Shown here: positions 58,855 to 64,000 of the stretch, piece after piece
How the letters are laid out: every line of letters begins with the position of its first letter
How positions within the stretch are numbered: position 1 is the stretch's first letter
Source: Phenylobacterium sp.
Lineage (GTDB): Bacteria; Pseudomonadota; Alphaproteobacteria; Caulobacterales; Caulobacteraceae
Direction: 5' to 3'
DNA length: 64,000 nt
Assembly: GCF_030651185.1 (NCBI RefSeq)
Contig: NZ_JAUSCJ010000036.1
Coordinates: 62,001 to 126,000, forward strand
Notes under the pieces: generated by a model
Seen by the model: only the letters and a program-made list of their open reading frames with translations
Told to the model about the DNA's origin: nothing
Database searches by the model: none
Made by a program: the position numbers and the translations under genes

Positions 58855-59772
58855 TCAGGTCGCGGCGCTTTGCGCCCGGGCGATCGCGGCCGCCAAGGCC
58901 GGGGGCAGCCCGCGGCCCGACGCTTCAAGATTGTCCAGCAGATGGGCCATCCGTGTGGTCCCGGTGACGGCGCAGGCGACATCGGGGTTGGCCAGGACGT
59001 AGGCCAGGGCCGCCTGCGCGCCGCTGATGTCGGGCTGCCGGTGCAGAAAGCCGAAGCGCCGCCCCGCCAGCACCTCGGCGCGATGGTTCTTCAGGGCGCG
59101 CAGGGCGTACCAGAGGTCGCGCGGCGCTCGAAGCTTCAGGACCTGGCCCCCGGTATGGCCCATGGCCAGGGGCATGCCCGCCAGCACCCCCTTCCCCGCC
59201 GCCGCCGCGCGGGCGATCAGCGGGCCGCGCTCCGGCCGCAGGACGTTGTAGTCCACCATCACCACGTCGAACTGCGGCAGGCCCGCCACGTGGTCGATAA
59301 CGGCGGGATCGAAGCTGTTGACCCCCAAGGCCTGGACCAAGCCCCGCGCCTTCAGGCCCTCCAGGGCCGCCAGCAGGTCGTCGGTCAGGTCGGCGACGGC
59401 GGGACCATGAAGTTGCAGCAGCGGCAGGCGCTCCAGCCCCAGGTTGGCCAGGCTTCGCAGGACGCTGGCCTCGATGGCGGCCGGCGACATGTCGCGCACG
59501 ATCCGGCGGCCGTCGTGGGCGGTGCCGGCCTTGGTGGCGATCACCAGGCCGTCGAGATCACGCCCCCGTAAGGCCCGCCCCAGCCGCGGCTCGGCGGCGC
59601 CGCCGGAATAGCTGGCGCCGGTGTCGAGGAAGGTGACGCCGCGGTCGAGGGCCGCATGCACCAGGGCGACGGCCTGGCCCTCGTCAAACGCCCTCTGACC
59701 CCACCAGCTGGCGCAGCCGAAGCCGATCTCCGAAACGGTCAGGCCGGTCTTGCCGAGGGGGCGGTAGAGCAT
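58855..59772 (-). CDS. aldo/keto reductase
   Basis: TIM-barrel NAD(P)H oxidoreductase of 305 residues from MLYRPLGKTGLTVSEIGFGC. The catalytic tetrad is readable: Asp and Tyr in FLDTGASYSGGAAEPRLG, Lys in LVIATKAG, and His in LPLLQLHGP. The C-terminal cofactor site ends around VTGTTRMAHLLDNLEA. Resembles the D-threo-aldose/L-fucose dehydrogenase-like branch; the substrate is open. It lies just upstream of the Baeyer-Villiger gene (78-base gap) and downstream of tRNA-Val. Confidence 0.93.
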   Translation of the reverse strand: MLYRPLGKTGLTVSEIGFGCASWWGQRAFDEGQAVALVHAALDRGVTFLDTGASYSGGAAEPRLGRALRGRDLDGLVIATKAGTAHDGRRIVRDMSPAAIEASVLRSLANLGLERLPLLQLHGPAVADLTDDLLAALEGLKARGLVQALGVNSFDPAVIDHVAGLPQFDVVMVDYNVLRPERGPLIARAAAAGKGVLAGMPLAMGHTGGQVLKLRAPRDLWYALRALKNHRAEVLAGRRFGFLHRQPDISGAQAALAYVLANPDVACAVTGTTRMAHLLDNLEASGRGLPPALAAAIARAQSAAT

Positions 59773-59831
59773 GGGCTCACTTTGGTGCGGCGGAAGGACC
59801 TGTCCTGCGAAGCTCGTAGAGCGAAGCAGGA

Positions 59832-59908
59832 TGGTGGGCGGCGAGGGGTTCGAACCCCCGACCCCCTGGGTGTAAACCAGGTGCTCTGACCAGCTGAGCT
59901 AGCCGCCC
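59832..59908 (-). tRNA. tRNA-Val (anticodon TAC)
   Basis: A 77-base cloverleaf on the minus strand with encoded CCA: acceptor GGGCGGC/GCCGCCC, D-arm GCTCAGCTGGTCAGAGC. The anticodon stem CCTGG/CCAGG closes TTTACAC (anticodon TAC), and the T-arm GGGGGTTCGAACCCC is perfect. Located between the aldo/keto reductase and hup. Confidence 0.97.
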
Positions 59909-60006
59909 GTAGAAGTGGGGCGCGTCGGGGGGGCTTCCACTTAACCCTGACGCGCCCTTGGAGGCGGTTCTTAGCGCCCTCCCCGGCGCGCAGAAACCCC
60001 CATATG

Positions 60007-60040
60007 AAAAGGGCGGCCGCCTCCCCGGCGACCGCCCCTT
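60007..60040 (-). terminator. rho-independent terminator of hup
   Basis: GGGCGGCCGCC (60011-60021) pairs with GGCGACCGCCC (60027-60037), with one C-A mismatch; on the minus strand the stem is followed by TTTTC. It lies about 27 bases after the hup stop. The remainder of 59909-60006 has no feature. Confidence 0.7.
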
Positions 60041-60066
60041 CGGAATAGCTGTTGAGCCTGAGCGGC

Positions 60067-60339
60067 TTAGTTCAGCGAGCTCTTCAGGCCTTCGCCGACC
60101 CGGAAGCGCGCGGTCTTGGACGCGGGACGCTGCACGGTTTCGCCGGTGCGCGGATTGCGCGCCGTACCCGCCGCGCGGTTGACCGGCACGAAGCTGCCGA
60201 AGCCGACAAGCCGGACTTCTTCGCCGCTCTTCAGCGAGGCGGTGACGGAGTCGATGAAGGCTTCCAGCGCGTCTTTCGCCTGCGCCTTGTTGAGGCCCGC
60301 CTTCTCGGCGATCGCCGTGACGAGTTCGGCCTTGGTCAT
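60067..60339 (-). CDS. hup: DNA-binding protein HU
   Basis: Nucleoid-associated dimeric protein of 90 residues. Begins MTKAELVTAIAEKAGLNKAQ; the DNA-binding arm signature GFGSFVPVNRAAGTARNPRT and Pro-containing tip are intact, ending with ...ARFRVGEGLKSSLN. A GGGAG ribosome-binding site precedes the ATG. It lies downstream of lon, as hupB does in E. coli, but has its own terminator and a terminator-like hairpin after lon separates the units. Confidence 0.97.
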   Translation of the reverse strand: MTKAELVTAIAEKAGLNKAQAKDALEAFIDSVTASLKSGEEVRLVGFGSFVPVNRAAGTARNPRTGETVQRPASKTARFRVGEGLKSSLN

Positions 60340-60444
60340 GTGGTGTTCTCCCAGCCCGTTATACGTCCGCGGACCCCCCGCGGTGTTCGCGAGATTACTT
60401 CGCGTCAGGGGATTATGGCGGTCTCGCGGCAGGCGTCAAACGAA

Positions 60445-60471
60445 GGCGGCGCGGGAATACCCCGCGCCGCC
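60445..60471 (-). terminator. terminator-like hairpin after lon
   Basis: GGCGGCGCGGG (60445-60455) pairs perfectly with CCCGCGCCGCC (60461-60471) around a 5-base loop; on the minus strand it is followed by TTCGTTTG. It is 26 bases past the lon stop. Confidence 0.65.
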
Positions 60472-60496
60472 CAATTATTTGCAGTTAATACGGGAT

Positions 60497-62896
<2,400 letters not shown>

Positions 62897-63020
62897 GTGC
62901 ATCTACTCCTGGTGGACCCCCTTCCAAAGCAGGGCCCGTCCCATATTCCGACCGGGTTCCCCCAGACGATGAGTCTGAGTCGGTCGGCCCGTCCGCCCGG
63001 TGTGGGCGAATTGTCGGCCA

Positions 63021-63051
63021 TTTATGTGGACGCTTTGGCCCCCTCTACAAG
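63021..63051 (-). promoter_or_regulatory. candidate sigma-32 heat-shock promoter of lon
   Basis: On the minus strand CTTGTAG (63051-63045), a 15-base spacer and CCACATAAA (63029-63021) resemble the heat-shock pattern CTTGAAA-N-CCCCATNT. It is about 125 bases ahead of the lon ATG in a gene-free gap (62897-63224) that otherwise contains only the clpX terminator. Lon is heat-shock controlled in relatives. Confidence 0.45.
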
Positions 63052-63171
63052 CTGAGCCAGGTCGTCCGCGACAATGCGTCTGAAACAGGTGACGCCCGAG
63101 ACACAGGAAATGGTGCGCCGCGGCAACAGGTGCAAGAGCCTCCAGGCGCCAGGCGCCGTGACCCGAACGGA

Positions 63172-63201
63172 AACGACCGCGGCTTTGGGGCCGCGGTCGT
63201 T
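63172..63201 (-). terminator. rho-independent terminator of clpX
   Basis: AACGACCGCGGC (63172-63183) pairs perfectly with GCCGCGGTCGTT (63190-63201) around a 6-base loop; on the minus strand the stem ends in TTTCC. It lies 23 bases after the clpX stop. Confidence 0.75.
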
Positions 63202-63224
63202 GACGATCAGCGATGCGTTGCAGC

Positions 63225-64000
63225 CTAGGCGGCGCCGCCCTTGTCGCGGCGCTCGGCATAGATGACCAGGGGCTGGGCCCGGCCTTCGACGACCTCGGCG
63301 TTGACCACAATTTCCTCGACGCCGTCATAGGTCGGCAGCTCGTACATGGTCTCGAGCAGGATGCCTTCCAGGATGGACCGCAGGCCGCGCGCGCCGGTCT
63401 TGCGGATGATGGCCTTGCGGGCCACCGCGTTGAGGGCGTCGTCGGTGAAGGTCAGGCCGACATTCTCCATGTCGAACAGACGCTGGTACTGTTTCACAAA
63501 GGCGTTCTTCGGCTCGGTGAGGATCTTCACCAGGGCCGGCTCGTCCAGATCGTCCAGGGTCGCGATGACCGGCAGACGGCCGACGAATTCCGGGATCAGG
63601 CCAAAGCGCAGCAGGTCGTCGGGCTCCACCTGACGGAAGATCTGACCCGTGCGGCGATCGTCGGGGTCCGACACCTTGGCGCCGAAGCCGATCGAGGTGC
63701 CTTGGCCGCGGGCCGAGATGATCTTTTCCAGGCCGGCGAAGGCGCCGCCGCAGATGAACAGGATGTTGGTGGTGTCGACCTGCAGGAACTCCTGCTGGGG
63801 ATGCTTGCGCCCGCCCTGCGGCGGCACGGAGGCGACGGTGCCTTCCATGATCTTCAGCAGGGCCTGCTGCACGCCCTCGCCCGACACGTCGCGGGTGATG
63901 GACGGGTTGTCCGACTTGCGGCTGATCTTGTCGACCTCGTCGATATAGACGATGCCGCGCTGCGCCCGCTCGACATTGTAGTCGGCAGCCTGAAGCAGCT
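63225..64000 (-). CDS. clpX: ClpX ATPase subunit of Clp protease, 3' part
   Basis: AAA+ unfoldase that feeds ClpP; essential for the Caulobacter cell cycle (CtrA degradation). The 5' part lies beyond the window; the frame is open to base 64000. About 258 C-terminal residues are present, including [20 protein letters not shown] (Walker B) and [20 protein letters not shown] with the [12 protein letters not shown] block. [20 protein letters not shown], sensor 2 [20 protein letters not shown] and the C-terminus ERRDKGGAA follow. It precedes lon, the conserved clpP-clpX-lon-hup order. Confidence 0.97.
   Translation of the reverse strand, partial: LLQAADYNVERAQRGIVYIDEVDKISRKSDNPSITRDVSGEGVQQALLKIMEGTVASVPPQGGRKHPQQEFLQVDTTNILFICGGAFAGLEKIISARGQGTSIGFGAKVSDPDDRRTGQIFRQVEPDDLLRFGLIPEFVGRLPVIATLDDLDEPALVKILTEPKNAFVKQYQRLFDMENVGLTFTDDALNAVARKAIIRKTGARGLRSILEGILLETMYELPTYDGVEEIVVNAEVVEGRAQPLVIYAERRDKGGAA

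Noticed and set aside
62903..63328. Small frames on both strands in the lon-clpX gap
   Set aside because: They cross the clpX terminator or overlap clpX out of frame; composition is non-protein-like.

Overview
The window is about 64 kb of very GC-rich bacterial chromosome that is densely coding. Gene content and order point to an alphaproteobacterium of the Caulobacteraceae (Caulobacter/Phenylobacterium type). The markers are trp genes next to lexA, comEC and gltX; a lipid A/Bam/dxr/cdsA/uppS/frr/pyrH/tsf/rpsB supercluster; dnaE preceded by a tiny SOS-controlled membrane peptide; a full nuoA-N operon running into birA, coaX and RNase J; and hup, lon and clpX. LexA-type boxes have the alphaproteobacterial GTTC-N7-GTTC form. 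The genus is an inference from gene order and style, not from a database search.

Layout. 1-4 kb: the end of trpE, an antisense small membrane ORF, then overlapping trpG-trpD-trpC for tryptophan synthesis. 3.8-9.6 kb: lexA with its own SOS box, comEC on the minus strand head to head with gltX, then gltA and a terminator. 9.6-28 kb, all minus strand: rpsB, tsf, pyrH, frr, uppS, cdsA, dxr, rseP, bamA, skp-like, lpxD, fabZ, lpxA, lpxI and lpxB. These couple translation, nucleotide supply, undecaprenyl and phospholipid precursors, outer membrane protein assembly and lipid A synthesis. Upstream on the same strand are dnaE and a 30-codon ORF under a perfect LexA box that looks like the SOS division inhibitor SidA.

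28.3-29.2 kb: an AT-richer DUF2971 gene, the clearest foreign-looking gene in the window. 29.2-37.6 kb, minus strand: lolD and lolC/E, proS, DUF1467, methylmalonyl-CoA epimerase, a tandem-fused CaiB/BaiF CoA-transferase and RNase J. 37.6-54.4 kb, minus strand: coaX, birA and the fourteen complex I genes, with three small uncharacterised ORFs embedded by 4-bp overlaps (an NTF2/SnoaL-like protein, a two-TM protein and a probable lipoprotein).

54.6-59.9 kb: an accessory-looking block between tRNA-Asp(GTC) and tRNA-Val(TAC). It holds DUF1508, an SH3-plus-lysin-like protein, an FMN reductase, a Baeyer-Villiger monooxygenase and an aldo/keto reductase. 60-64 kb: hup, lon with a heat-shock-like promoter, and the 3' part of clpX, a proteostasis and nucleoid module.

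No insertion sequences, CRISPR arrays, prophage modules or rRNA genes were seen. The most interesting items are the unannotated-size SOS peptide upstream of dnaE, the CaiB fusion whose first half has lost its catalytic Asp, the embedded nuo ORFs, the SH3/lysin-like protein between the tRNAs, and the DUF2971 islet.
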